NCBI GenBank assembly: GCA_030655315.1
Contig: JAURVT010000049.1
Span: 186,001-250,000 of the forward strand
Reading direction: 5' to 3'
Length of the DNA: 64,000 nucleotides
Origin: Nocardioidaceae bacterium
Lineage (GTDB): Bacteria > Actinomycetota > Actinomycetes > Propionibacteriales > Nocardioidaceae
Position 1 is the first letter of the stretch. The number at the start of each line of letters is the position of its first letter. A program made the translations under genes and the position numbers. The notes under the pieces are model-generated. The model was given only the letters and a program-made list of their open reading frames with translations, had not been told where the DNA came from and ran no database searches. Shown here piece by piece: positions 7,915-15,036 of this stretch.

Positions 7915-8430
7915 ATGCCCCCCACCACCGCGCGTCCCGGGCTCCAGCTCGAGTTCCCGCAGTCGCTCGGAGTCCACGACGACTACGCCGCCGCGCAGAA
8001 GGCCGTCGACCACCTGTCCGACCGCGGCTTCCCGGTCCAGAACTGCCTCATCGTCGGCACCGACCTCAAGCAGGTCGAGCGCATCACCGGCCGGATGACC
8101 TACCCGCGTGCGGCCATGGCCGGCGCGGCGTCCGGTGCGTGGTTCGGCCTGTTCATCGGCCTGCTGCTCGGCCTGTTCAACGGCGAGGGCCAGTGGCTGC
8201 CCACCGTCGTCAGCGCGCTGTTCATCGGGCTCTTCTTCGGTCTGGTGTGGGGCGTCATCGGCTACTCCCTGACCGGCGGCCGTCGCGACTTCACCTCGGT
8301 CTCGCAGGTCGTCGCCACGCGTTACGAGGTGCTCGTCGAGCACAAGCTGCTCGCCCAGGCCCAGGAGGCCCTCGCCGACCTCCCCGGCCACCGGGAGCAG
8401 CAGTTCAACCAGTTCAACCAGGGCCAGTAG
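7915..8430 (+). CDS. membrane-associated general stress protein (GSP17M/YflT-like N-domain)
   Basis: 171 residues. The N-terminal part (about 15-65, DDYAAAQKAVDHLSDRGFPV) matches the domain in general stress protein 17M. Two glycine-rich membrane segments follow at about 70-120 (GAWFGLFIGLLLGLF and ALFIGLFFGLVWGVIG). The C-terminus repeats FNQ (QFNQFNQGQ). The ATG at 7915 has AGAGG five bases upstream and is preferred over the GTG at 7909. The protein family is widespread in Actinobacteria but has no proven function; a stress or envelope role is only suggested by the domain name. Confidence 0.8.
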   Translation: MPPTTARPGLQLEFPQSLGVHDDYAAAQKAVDHLSDRGFPVQNCLIVGTDLKQVERITGRMTYPRAAMAGAASGAWFGLFIGLLLGLFNGEGQWLPTVVSALFIGLFFGLVWGVIGYSLTGGRRDFTSVSQVVATRYEVLVEHKLLAQAQEALADLPGHREQQFNQFNQGQ

Positions 8431-8445
8431 CCACCGACCGCCGCC

Positions 8446-8506
8446 GTCGACTTCCGGCTCAGTCACCCATCTGGAGCCGCGACGGGTAACTGGGCCGGAA
8501 GTCAAC
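8446..8506. terminator. bidirectional hairpin between convergent genes
   Basis: Arms 8446-8468 (starting GTCGACTTCCGGC) and 8484-8506 (ending GCCGGAAGTCAAC) pair at 20 of 23 positions around a 15-base loop. The right arm includes the stop codon of the LacI gene. Placed between converging 3' ends, it should stop both transcripts. Confidence 0.7.
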
Positions 8507-9581
8507 GCGGGGGTGGGGGGCTCGCCGGGCCCGAGGTGGTGCCGAGGCGCACCTCGACCGGGAGGACGACGTCGTCCGGACGTTCGCCGGCGAGCATCGC
8601 GCCGACCATGCGTCCGGCGATGCGGCCCTTCTCGACCATCGGCTGGACGGCCGTGGTGAGGGTGTGGCCGCCGAGCCACGGCGTCTCGACGCCGTCGAAG
8701 CCGACCACGCTGAGGTCCCCGGGCACGTCGAGCCCCAGCTCGGTCGCGGCGAGGACGACGCCGACGGCCAGCAGGTCGCTCTGCGCGACCACGGCGGTGG
8801 GTGCGGTGGCCCGGTCGGCCAGCAGGCCGCGCGCGGCGCGTCGCCCGTCGTCGACGTGGTGACGCGCCGCCTCCCAGACCCGCACGTCGCCCATCACCTC
8901 GCGCACGCCGGCGAGGCGCTCGCGGGCGTCGTGGAACCGGCACGACGCCTGGCGCGCGGCGTCGGCCGGCCCGTCGCGGCCGTCGGCGACGAGCGGCAGC
9001 GTGACCACGGCGACGTCGCGGTGGCCGAGGTCGTGCAGGTGCCGCGCCAGCGCCCGGGAGCCCGCACGGTGCTCGAGGTCGACGAGCGGCACGTCGGGCG
9101 CGTGCGGTCCCTCGACGCCGACGAGCGGGATGCCGCGGCGGCGCAGCTGGTCCAGGGACGGCTCGTCGTCGGCGCCGCACCACCCGAACACCACCGCGTC
9201 GAGCGCGAGCCGGGCGACGCGGTCGACGGTCGTGCGTGAGCTCGCGGGTCCGCCGGGCATGAGCAGGAGTCCGGTGCCGAGCTCGTCGAACACCTCGGAG
9301 ATCCCGTCGAGCGTGGCGACGGTGACCGCGTCGCGGAAGGCGTTGATCAGGCGGTCGCCCACGAGGACGCCCACGACGCCGGACCGACCCCGACGCAACG
9401 ACGCTGCGGCCGGGTCGGGGCCGCCGTAGCCGAGCGACTCGGCCGCGGCGAGGACGCGCACCCGGGTCGCGTCCGAGACCGGCTTGGCGCCGGAGAAGAC
9501 CAGCGACGCGGTCGAGAGCGAGACGCCCGCGCTCGTGGCGACGTCGGACAGCGTGGGCCGACGGGTGCCGGTGCCGGTCAT
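8502..9581 (-). CDS. LacI-family transcriptional repressor
   Basis: 359 residues. The LacI helix-turn-helix and hinge occupy about residues 9-62 (TLSDVATSAGVSLSTASLVF), followed by a periplasmic-binding-protein-like effector domain with a motif like DLSVVGFDGVETP near residue 300. The ATG at 9581 is preceded by AGGAGG. It is divergent from an MFS transporter, and an excellent palindromic site lies between them, so it most likely represses the transporter and itself. The effector, probably a sugar or nucleoside, is unknown. Confidence 0.93.
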   Translation of the reverse strand: MTGTGTRRPTLSDVATSAGVSLSTASLVFSGAKPVSDATRVRVLAAAESLGYGGPDPAAASLRRGRSGVVGVLVGDRLINAFRDAVTVATLDGISEVFDELGTGLLLMPGGPASSRTTVDRVARLALDAVVFGWCGADDEPSLDQLRRRGIPLVGVEGPHAPDVPLVDLEHRAGSRALARHLHDLGHRDVAVVTLPLVADGRDGPADAARQASCRFHDARERLAGVREVMGDVRVWEAARHHVDDGRRAARGLLADRATAPTAVVAQSDLLAVGVVLAATELGLDVPGDLSVVGFDGVETPWLGGHTLTTAVQPMVEKGRIAGRMVGAMLAGERPDDVVLPVEVRLGTTSGPASPPPPR

Positions 9582-9624
9582 CGTGCCTCCTGCTTGACGT
9601 GGGCCGTGCTCGGTCGGAACAATA

Positions 9625-9652
9625 GCGAATCGATTCGATCGAAACGATTCGC
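9625..9652. promoter_or_regulatory. LacI-type operator
   Basis: GCGAATCG (9625-9632) and CGATTCGC (9645-9652) form a perfect 8-bp inverted repeat with a 12-base AT-richer centre that itself holds GAATCGATTC. It lies between the LacI gene and the MFS gene and is the only AT-rich stretch there. Confidence 0.75.
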
Positions 9653-9690
9653 CACCCTCGCGAAGGTCCCCGTCACCAGGAGCCCCACCC

Positions 9691-10902
9691 ATGTCACCCA
9701 CGACCGACGTGCGCTCGGCGCGCACCGCCGTCGCCCTCGTGTTCGGCCTCAACGGCTTCGTGTTCGCGAGCTGGATGTCGCGGATCCCGGTGGCGCGCGA
9801 CGCCCTCGGCCTCTCTCCGGGGCAGCTCGGTCTGCTGCTGCTGGCGCTGTCGGTCGGCTCGGTCAGCGGCCTCCCGGTCGCCGGCGCGCTGGTCGACCGG
9901 TTCGGCACCGCACGCGTCGTCGCCGTCGCCTCCGCCCTGGTGGCCACGGGCCTGGTCGGCGCGTCCTGGGGTGCGACGGTCGTCGAGTCCGTGCCGCTCA
10001 CCGCGGTCTTCCTGTGCGTGATGGGCTTCGGCGTCGGCACCTGGGACGTGGCGATGAACCTCGAGGGCGCCGACGTCGAGCGCGAGCTCGGGCGCACGAT
10101 CATGCCGCGCTTCCACGCCGCGTTCAGCCTCGGCACCGTGGTGGGCGCGGGCGGTGGGGCCGCGGCGTCGGCCTCGGGCCTCGGCCTGTTCCCGCACCTG
10201 CTGGTCGCGTGCGTGGTGATGCTCGCGATCGTGCAGACGTCGGTGCGCTCGTTCCTGCCCACGGGCCGCGAGGTGCCCGCCGGCGAGGACGACCCCGCGA
10301 CGGAGCGTCGCAGCCCGCTCGCGGCCTGGCTCGAGCCCAAGACGCTGATGATCGGCCTGATGGTGCTGGCGCTCGCCCTCACCGAGGGCACCGCGAACGA
10401 CTGGCTCGCGGTCGCGCTCGTCGACGGCTACGACCTGCCCGCCTGGGGCGGGGCGGCGGGCTTCGCGGCCTTCGTCACGGCCATGACGGTCGGCCGGATG
10501 CTCGGCACCGGTCTGCTCGACCGCTTCGGACGGGTGCCCGTGCTGTGGGCGACGATGGCGACGGCCGGCGTGGGCGTGCTGGTCACGGTGTTCTCGCCGT
10601 GGCTGCCGCTCGCGATCGTGGGCGTGTGCCTCTGGGGCCTCGGTGCCTCGCTCGGCTTCCCCGTGGGCATGAGCGCGGCCGCCGACGACCCGCGCGGCGC
10701 CGCGGCTCGGGTCAGCGTGGTCTCCACCATCGGCTACACCGCGTTCCTCGCGGGCCCGCCGTTCATCGGCTTCGTCGCCGAGCACGTCGGCACGCTCGAC
10801 GCGCTGCTGGTCGTCGCGATCATGCTGGTCCCGTCGGCCCTGGTGGTGCCGGCGGCACGCGAGCGGGTCAGTCCCAGCTCGTCGGCGGCGCGAACTGGCT
10901 GA
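9691..10902 (+). CDS. MFS transporter (YbjJ-like)
   Basis: 403 residues with about twelve hydrophobic helices. The first helix has FGLNGFVFASWMSRIP, which is typical of the YbjJ/YfcJ branch of the major facilitator superfamily. A loop motif GALVDRFGTARV after helix 2 corresponds to MFS motif A. The family includes sugar and drug transporters, so the substrate remains open; a divergent LacI repressor points to a carbohydrate-like inducer. The gene overlaps the convergent VOC gene by 35 bases at the 3' end. Confidence 0.88.
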   Translation: MSPTTDVRSARTAVALVFGLNGFVFASWMSRIPVARDALGLSPGQLGLLLLALSVGSVSGLPVAGALVDRFGTARVVAVASALVATGLVGASWGATVVESVPLTAVFLCVMGFGVGTWDVAMNLEGADVERELGRTIMPRFHAAFSLGTVVGAGGGAAASASGLGLFPHLLVACVVMLAIVQTSVRSFLPTGREVPAGEDDPATERRSPLAAWLEPKTLMIGLMVLALALTEGTANDWLAVALVDGYDLPAWGGAAGFAAFVTAMTVGRMLGTGLLDRFGRVPVLWATMATAGVGVLVTVFSPWLPLAIVGVCLWGLGASLGFPVGMSAAADDPRGAAARVSVVSTIGYTAFLAGPPFIGFVAEHVGTLDALLVVAIMLVPSALVVPAARERVSPSSSAARTG

Positions 10903-11698
10903 GGGTGAGCACCGCTCCCTGCGGGTCGCGGACCTGCGCGGTGCGGGTCCACTCCTCGTCGGCGGTCGCCAGCACGGTGCCCCCGAGCTCGAGGGCGCGC
11001 GCCGCGGTCGCGTCCCGGTCCTCGACGGTGAACACGACCTCCCAGCGCGGGGTCCCGTCGGTCGGCACGGCCGCGCCGATCACGTCCTCGAAGCCCTCGG
11101 GAGCCTGCTCCTGACGGGTGCGGATGTCGGGGTCGATGGTCGACTCGAGGTGGTCGCCGTACCCGGGCACCTGGATCGAGGTGGCCCAGCCCTGGTCGGC
11201 GAACACCCAGCCGAACGCCGGGCCGTAGAACTCCTGCGCGGCGTCGAGGTCGGCGGTGTGCAGGTTGCTGAAGTTCCAGGCGCCGGGCAGGTTGGCCATC
11301 TGCGCGCCGAGCCGTCGTCGCGCCTGCCACAGCCGCACCTCCACACCCTCGGGGTCGCGCAGCACGGCGCTGCGCCCGCCCGGGCCGGCGTCCGTGGGCG
11401 CCGACACCACGGTCGCGCCGAGGCCGGCGAGGCGGGCGGTGGCCTCGTCCGCGTCGGCCACGGCGACGTAGGTGCTCCACGTGGGCTCGCCGTCCGCGGG
11501 GCCGCCGATCGCGGCGACGTCCTGACCCTCCAGGGACGCGATCACGTAGCGGCCGGGTGCCTCCGGCGGCATCGCCTCGGTGAAGGACCAGCCGAGCAGG
11601 CCCCCGTAGAAGTCCAGCGCGGCGTCGACGTCGGGCTGCTCGGTGTCGACCCAGCAGGTGACGCCGGGCGGGTAGGTGCGGGCGCGGTCGGACGTCAT
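10868..11698 (-). CDS. two-domain VOC (glyoxalase/bleomycin-resistance) protein
   Basis: 276 residues containing two tandem VOC modules, about 12-130 (GVTCWVDTEQPDVDAALDF) and 140-270 (WNFSNLHTADLDAAQEFYG). Each has the beta-alpha-beta pattern with GWSF or GWVF after the first helix. VOC proteins bind a divalent metal and act as glyoxalases, dioxygenases or antibiotic-binding proteins. This type resembles the 27-kDa antigen Cfp30B group. The ATG at 11698 has AGGAGG five bases upstream. The substrate is unknown. Confidence 0.88.
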   Translation of the reverse strand: MTSDRARTYPPGVTCWVDTEQPDVDAALDFYGGLLGWSFTEAMPPEAPGRYVIASLEGQDVAAIGGPADGEPTWSTYVAVADADEATARLAGLGATVVSAPTDAGPGGRSAVLRDPEGVEVRLWQARRRLGAQMANLPGAWNFSNLHTADLDAAQEFYGPAFGWVFADQGWATSIQVPGYGDHLESTIDPDIRTRQEQAPEGFEDVIGAAVPTDGTPRWEVVFTVEDRDATAARALELGGTVLATADEEWTRTAQVRDPQGAVLTLSQFAPPTSWD

Positions 11699-11752
11699 CG
11701 GGTCCTCCTGGTGGGGTCGGTCAGCCAGGTCTACCGCGCCTAGCATCGCCCT

Positions 11753-12796
11753 GTGAACCCCTCGCCCGTCGTCGACCACGTGCTGGTACAGGCCGAGGCG
11801 TGCGGACGCCGCGGCTCGGCCATGTACGAGGACCTGCTCACCCGGCTCGCCGCCGACCTGGTCGCCGGCGGCCCCACGTCCGACGTGCTCCGGGGGCACG
11901 AGTCCGACCCCGGCCCCTCCGCGCTCGCGCTGCGGCTGGTCGGTGGGCTGCACCGCCTCGTGCTCGACGGCACCGCGTCGGCGCTCGCGCCCTTCTACCC
12001 GACGGTGGGCGGCCGCTGGGAAGGCGACGCCGCCTGGCCGCTCGTGCTCGACGTGCTGCGCGAGCACCGCGACGCCCTGGCCGCCGGGCTCGGCAGCGCC
12101 CCGCAGACCAACGACGTCGGACGCTCGGCCGCGCTGCTGGGCGGGCTGATGCACGTGCTCGAGGCGCACCCGTTGCCCGTCCGGCTGTGGGAGGTGGGGT
12201 GCAGCGCCGGCCTCAACCTGCGCTTCGACGCCTGGGACTACCGCTTCGACGGCGGCGCGTGGGGCGTGCCCGACAGCCCGGTGCGCCTCGACGACTGCTG
12301 GCGGGGAAGGACGCCGCCGCTGCGCGACACCGTCGACGTCGTCGAGCGGGTGGGCGTGGACCTCGCTCCGGTCGACGTCAGCACCCCCGACGGGCGGCTG
12401 CGGCTGATGTCCTACGTCTGGCCCGACCAGGCCGACCGCGTCGCCCGGCTCCGGGCGGCGCTGGAGGTGGCCGCCGAGATGCCGGTCGACCTGGTGGCCG
12501 GGTCGGCCGGCGACGCGGTGGACGAGCTCGACGTCGAGCGCGGCGTCGTCACGGTGCTCTGGCACTCGACCTTCTGGCAGTACCTGGCTCCGGCGGAGCG
12601 GGACCGCCTGGCCGCGCGGGTGGCCGAGATCGGCGCCCACGCCACGCCCGAGGCCCCGTTCGCCCACCTGCGCCTGGAGCCCGTTCGACTCGACGGCGGC
12701 TTCGAGAACCTCGTCGAGCTGACCACCTGGCCCGGGGGCGTCGGCCGCGTGCTGGGAGAATCGGCGGCGCACGGGGTTCCGACGACCTGGGAGTGA
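11753..12796 (+). CDS. DUF2332 family protein
   Basis: 347 residues, full length for DUF2332. The central EVGCSAGLNLRFDAW (about residues 144-158) looks like the glycine-rich loop of a Rossmann or methyltransferase-like fold. VTVLWHSTFWQYL lies in the C-terminal third. No activity is established for the family. The GTG at 11753 lies exactly six bases after TAGCAT, so a leaderless transcript is likely. The stop is three bases from the next gene, a histidine phosphatase, which suggests an operon. Confidence 0.85.
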   Translation: MNPSPVVDHVLVQAEACGRRGSAMYEDLLTRLAADLVAGGPTSDVLRGHESDPGPSALALRLVGGLHRLVLDGTASALAPFYPTVGGRWEGDAAWPLVLDVLREHRDALAAGLGSAPQTNDVGRSAALLGGLMHVLEAHPLPVRLWEVGCSAGLNLRFDAWDYRFDGGAWGVPDSPVRLDDCWRGRTPPLRDTVDVVERVGVDLAPVDVSTPDGRLRLMSYVWPDQADRVARLRAALEVAAEMPVDLVAGSAGDAVDELDVERGVVTVLWHSTFWQYLAPAERDRLAARVAEIGAHATPEAPFAHLRLEPVRLDGGFENLVELTTWPGGVGRVLGESAAHGVPTTWE

Positions 12797-12799
12797 CCA

Positions 12800-13366
12800 A
12801 TGACCGACGCCGCCGAGCTCTGGATCGTCCGCCACGGAGCGACCGAGTGGTCGCGCAACGGGCGGCACACGTCCACCACCGACCTCCCGCTCCTGCCCGA
12901 CGGCGAGGACGAGGCGCGCCGGCTGGCGCCCCGCCTGGCCGACGTCGAGTTCGCCGCGGTGTTCTCCAGCCCCCGCGCCCGGGCGCTGCGCACCGCCGAG
13001 CTGGCCGGCTTCCCCGAAGCCGAGGTGGACCAGGACCTGGCCGAGTGGTCCTACGGCGACTACGAGGGACGCACGGGCGACGACATCCGCGGCGAGCGTC
13101 CCGGCTGGTCGCTGTGGTCCGACGGGGCGCCCGGCGGGGAGACCGGCCACCAGGTGTCGGCCCGCCTCGACCGGGTCGTCGCCGAGGTCGAGGCCCGCGG
13201 CGGACGCACGCTGGTCTTCGCGCACGGCCACAGCTCGCGCGCGCTCGCCGCCCGCTGGCTCGGCCGTCCCGTGGCCGACGGCGGCATCTTCCACCTCGAC
13301 ACCGCGACGCTCAGCCAGCTGGGCCACGAGCACGGCCGTCGGGCGGTCGTCCGCTGGAACGCGTGA
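12800..13366 (+). CDS. histidine phosphatase family protein
   Basis: 188 residues of the phosphoglycerate-mutase-like superfamily. The catalytic motif RHGATEW is at residues 11-17 with His12 as the phosphate acceptor. FSSPRARALRTA near residue 57 and FAHGHSSRAL near residue 140 supply the other phosphate-pocket Arg and His. Substrates of such small phosphatases range from sugar phosphates to nucleotides, so none is assigned. It follows the DUF2332 gene after three bases and probably shares its transcript. Confidence 0.9.
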   Translation: MTDAAELWIVRHGATEWSRNGRHTSTTDLPLLPDGEDEARRLAPRLADVEFAAVFSSPRARALRTAELAGFPEAEVDQDLAEWSYGDYEGRTGDDIRGERPGWSLWSDGAPGGETGHQVSARLDRVVAEVEARGGRTLVFAHGHSSRALAARWLGRPVADGGIFHLDTATLSQLGHEHGRRAVVRWNA

Positions 13367-13380
13367 CGGTCAGGCTCGAC

Positions 13381-13524
13381 GTATCTGCCTATGACCGCGT
13401 GGGGTGGTCATACGTCGATTCGTCGGGCTGCGGTGGTGGGAGAAGCGGCGGCCAGGATGCTAGGTATCGGCGTATGACCGCGTGGGGTGGTCATACGTCG
13501 ATTCGTCTGTCCGCGGTGGTGGGA
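13381..13524. repeat. duplicated hairpin-containing intergenic repeat (83-bp period)
   Basis: The segment 13381-13441 recurs at 13464-13524. Within it a 35-base stretch (13390-13424 and 13473-13507) is identical. Each copy has TATGACC and GGTCATA arms separated by GCGTGGGGT, and GGTCATACGTCG can extend the stem. No coding frame is supported. It lies after the phosphatase gene, where it may end transcription. Confidence 0.7.
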
Positions 13525-13557
13525 AAGTGCGCCGACGCACGTGAGCCCGCTCACCCC

Positions 13558-13573
13558 TCTACCCACGAGTAAC
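13558..13573. promoter_or_regulatory. TCTACCCACGAGTAAC motif (reverse copy of the 6627 site)
   Basis: It is the reverse complement of GTTACTCGTGGGTAGA, one mismatch from the site in front of the acyl-CoA dehydrogenase. It lies 58 bases before the MaoC start and suggests common control of the two genes. Confidence 0.5.
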
Positions 13574-13631
13574 GTCGCTCCGACATGATGGCCGGGCCAC
13601 CCCGCACCCCGCCCACGGACAGGAGCGCCCC

Positions 13632-14135
13632 ATGCAGTTCGGCCGCAGCTACGAGGAGTTCGAGGTCGGCGCGACCTACAAGCACTGGCCCGGCAAGACG
13701 GTCACCGAGTACGACGACCACCTGTTCTGCCTGCTGACGATGAACCACCACCCGCTCCACCTGGACGCGAACTACGCCGGCGAGACCACCCAGTTCGCCA
13801 AGAACGTGGTCGTCGGCAACTACGTCTACTCGCTGCTGCTGGGCATGAGCGTCCCGGACGTCTCGGGCAAGGCCATCGCCAACCTCGAGGTGGAGTCGCT
13901 GCGCCACGTCGCGCCGACCTTCCACGGCGACACGATCTACGGCGAGACGCAGGTGCTCGACAAGCGGGAGTCGCGCTCCAAGGACGACCGGGGCGTGGTG
14001 CAGGTCGAGACCAAGGGCTACAACCAGGACGGCACGCTGGTCTGCGTCTTCCGGCGCTCGGTGATGGTGCCCAAGCAGAGCTACCTCGACGCCCGCGGCG
14101 GCGAGCAGCCCGGACGTCCCACGCTGGTCGAGTGA
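13632..14135 (+). CDS. MaoC-family hydratase, probable mesaconyl-CoA hydratase
   Basis: 167 residues, a single hot-dog domain. The hydratase-2 motif is seen as TMNHHPLHLDANYA at residues 36-49, with the catalytic Asn/His positions, and VVVGNYVYSLLLGM follows. The sequence resembles the MaoC protein of Streptomyces ccr-meaA clusters, which hydrates mesaconyl-CoA to beta-methylmalyl-CoA. It would therefore link the dehydrogenase at 6674 to the lyase at 4896. AGGAGC lies upstream of the ATG at 13632. The pathway role is inference from resemblance and from the shared upstream motif. Confidence 0.83.
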   Translation: MQFGRSYEEFEVGATYKHWPGKTVTEYDDHLFCLLTMNHHPLHLDANYAGETTQFAKNVVVGNYVYSLLLGMSVPDVSGKAIANLEVESLRHVAPTFHGDTIYGETQVLDKRESRSKDDRGVVQVETKGYNQDGTLVCVFRRSVMVPKQSYLDARGGEQPGRPTLVE

Positions 14136-14156
14136 GCCACGGCCTACCCTGACGTG

Positions 14157-15026
14157 GTGCGCATCGACCTCCACACCCACTCCACGCGGTCGGACGGCAC
14201 CGACACGCCCGCCGAGCTCGTGGCGAACGCCGCCGGCGCCGGGCTCGACGTCGTGGCGCTCACCGACCACGACGCGACCACCGGCTGGGACGCGGCCGTC
14301 GAGGCCGCCGCGCAGGTCGACCTCGAGCTGGTCCGCGGTCTGGAGATCTCCTGCCGGCACCACGGCGCCGGCGTCCACCTGCTGGCCTACGAGCCCGACC
14401 CCGCCCACCCGGGGCTCGATGCTGAGCTGGCCCGGGTGCTCGAGGGTCGCAACGACCGGCTGCCGCGCACCCTGGCCAAGCTCGAGGAGCTCGGCTACCC
14501 CGTCACGGCGGAGCAGGTCAGGGCGGTGTCCGGCGACGCCGCGGCCACCGGTCGTCCCCACATCGCCGACGCGATGGTCGGGCTCGGCTACGTCGTCGAC
14601 CGCGACGAGGCGTTCGGGCGGTTCCTGATGCCGGGCCGTCCGGCGTACGTCGACCGCTACGCGGCCGACCTCGAGACGATGATCGGCCTGGTCCGCGACG
14701 CCGGCGGTGTCACCGTGATCGCCCACCCGTGGTCGCGGGGGAGCCGGCGCGTGCTCGACGCGGAGGCGTTCGAGTCCCTGCGCGGGTCCGGGCTCAGCGG
14801 CGTGGAGGTCGACCACAACGACCACCCGCCGGAGCGGCGCGTGGAGCTGCGCGGCCTCGCCCGTGAGCTCGACCTCGTCGTCACCGGCTCGAGCGACTAC
14901 CACGGCACGGGCAAGGTCGGCTTCGACCTCGGGTGCCACACCACCGACCCCGGGCAGCTCGACCGGCTGCGACACGGGTGGGAGCAGGCCGCCCGCGACG
15001 CGGCGCAGCAGCACCGGCTGGCATAG
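14157..15026 (+). CDS. PHP-domain metal-dependent phosphoesterase
   Basis: 289 residues. Metal-ligand motifs of the PHP fold occur in order: DLHTHSTRSDG at the N-terminus, LTDHDATTG near 38, GLEISC near 61, IAHPWSR near 187, and SSDYHGTGK near 243. The family includes histidinol phosphatase and the nucleoside 3',5'-bisphosphate/RNA phosphatase YciV, the latter being the closer layout. TACCCT ends six bases before the GTG at 14157, so that start is preferred over the GTG three bases earlier. It stands alone, 21 bases after the MaoC gene. Confidence 0.87.
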   Translation: MRIDLHTHSTRSDGTDTPAELVANAAGAGLDVVALTDHDATTGWDAAVEAAAQVDLELVRGLEISCRHHGAGVHLLAYEPDPAHPGLDAELARVLEGRNDRLPRTLAKLEELGYPVTAEQVRAVSGDAAATGRPHIADAMVGLGYVVDRDEAFGRFLMPGRPAYVDRYAADLETMIGLVRDAGGVTVIAHPWSRGSRRVLDAEAFESLRGSGLSGVEVDHNDHPPERRVELRGLARELDLVVTGSSDYHGTGKVGFDLGCHTTDPGQLDRLRHGWEQAARDAAQQHRLA

Positions 15027-15036
15027 GGTCTGGCTC

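Noticed and set aside
13381-13524. Possible CRISPR array
   Set aside because: There are only two copies, the period is 83 bases, the repeat is itself most of the unit, and no cas gene is near.
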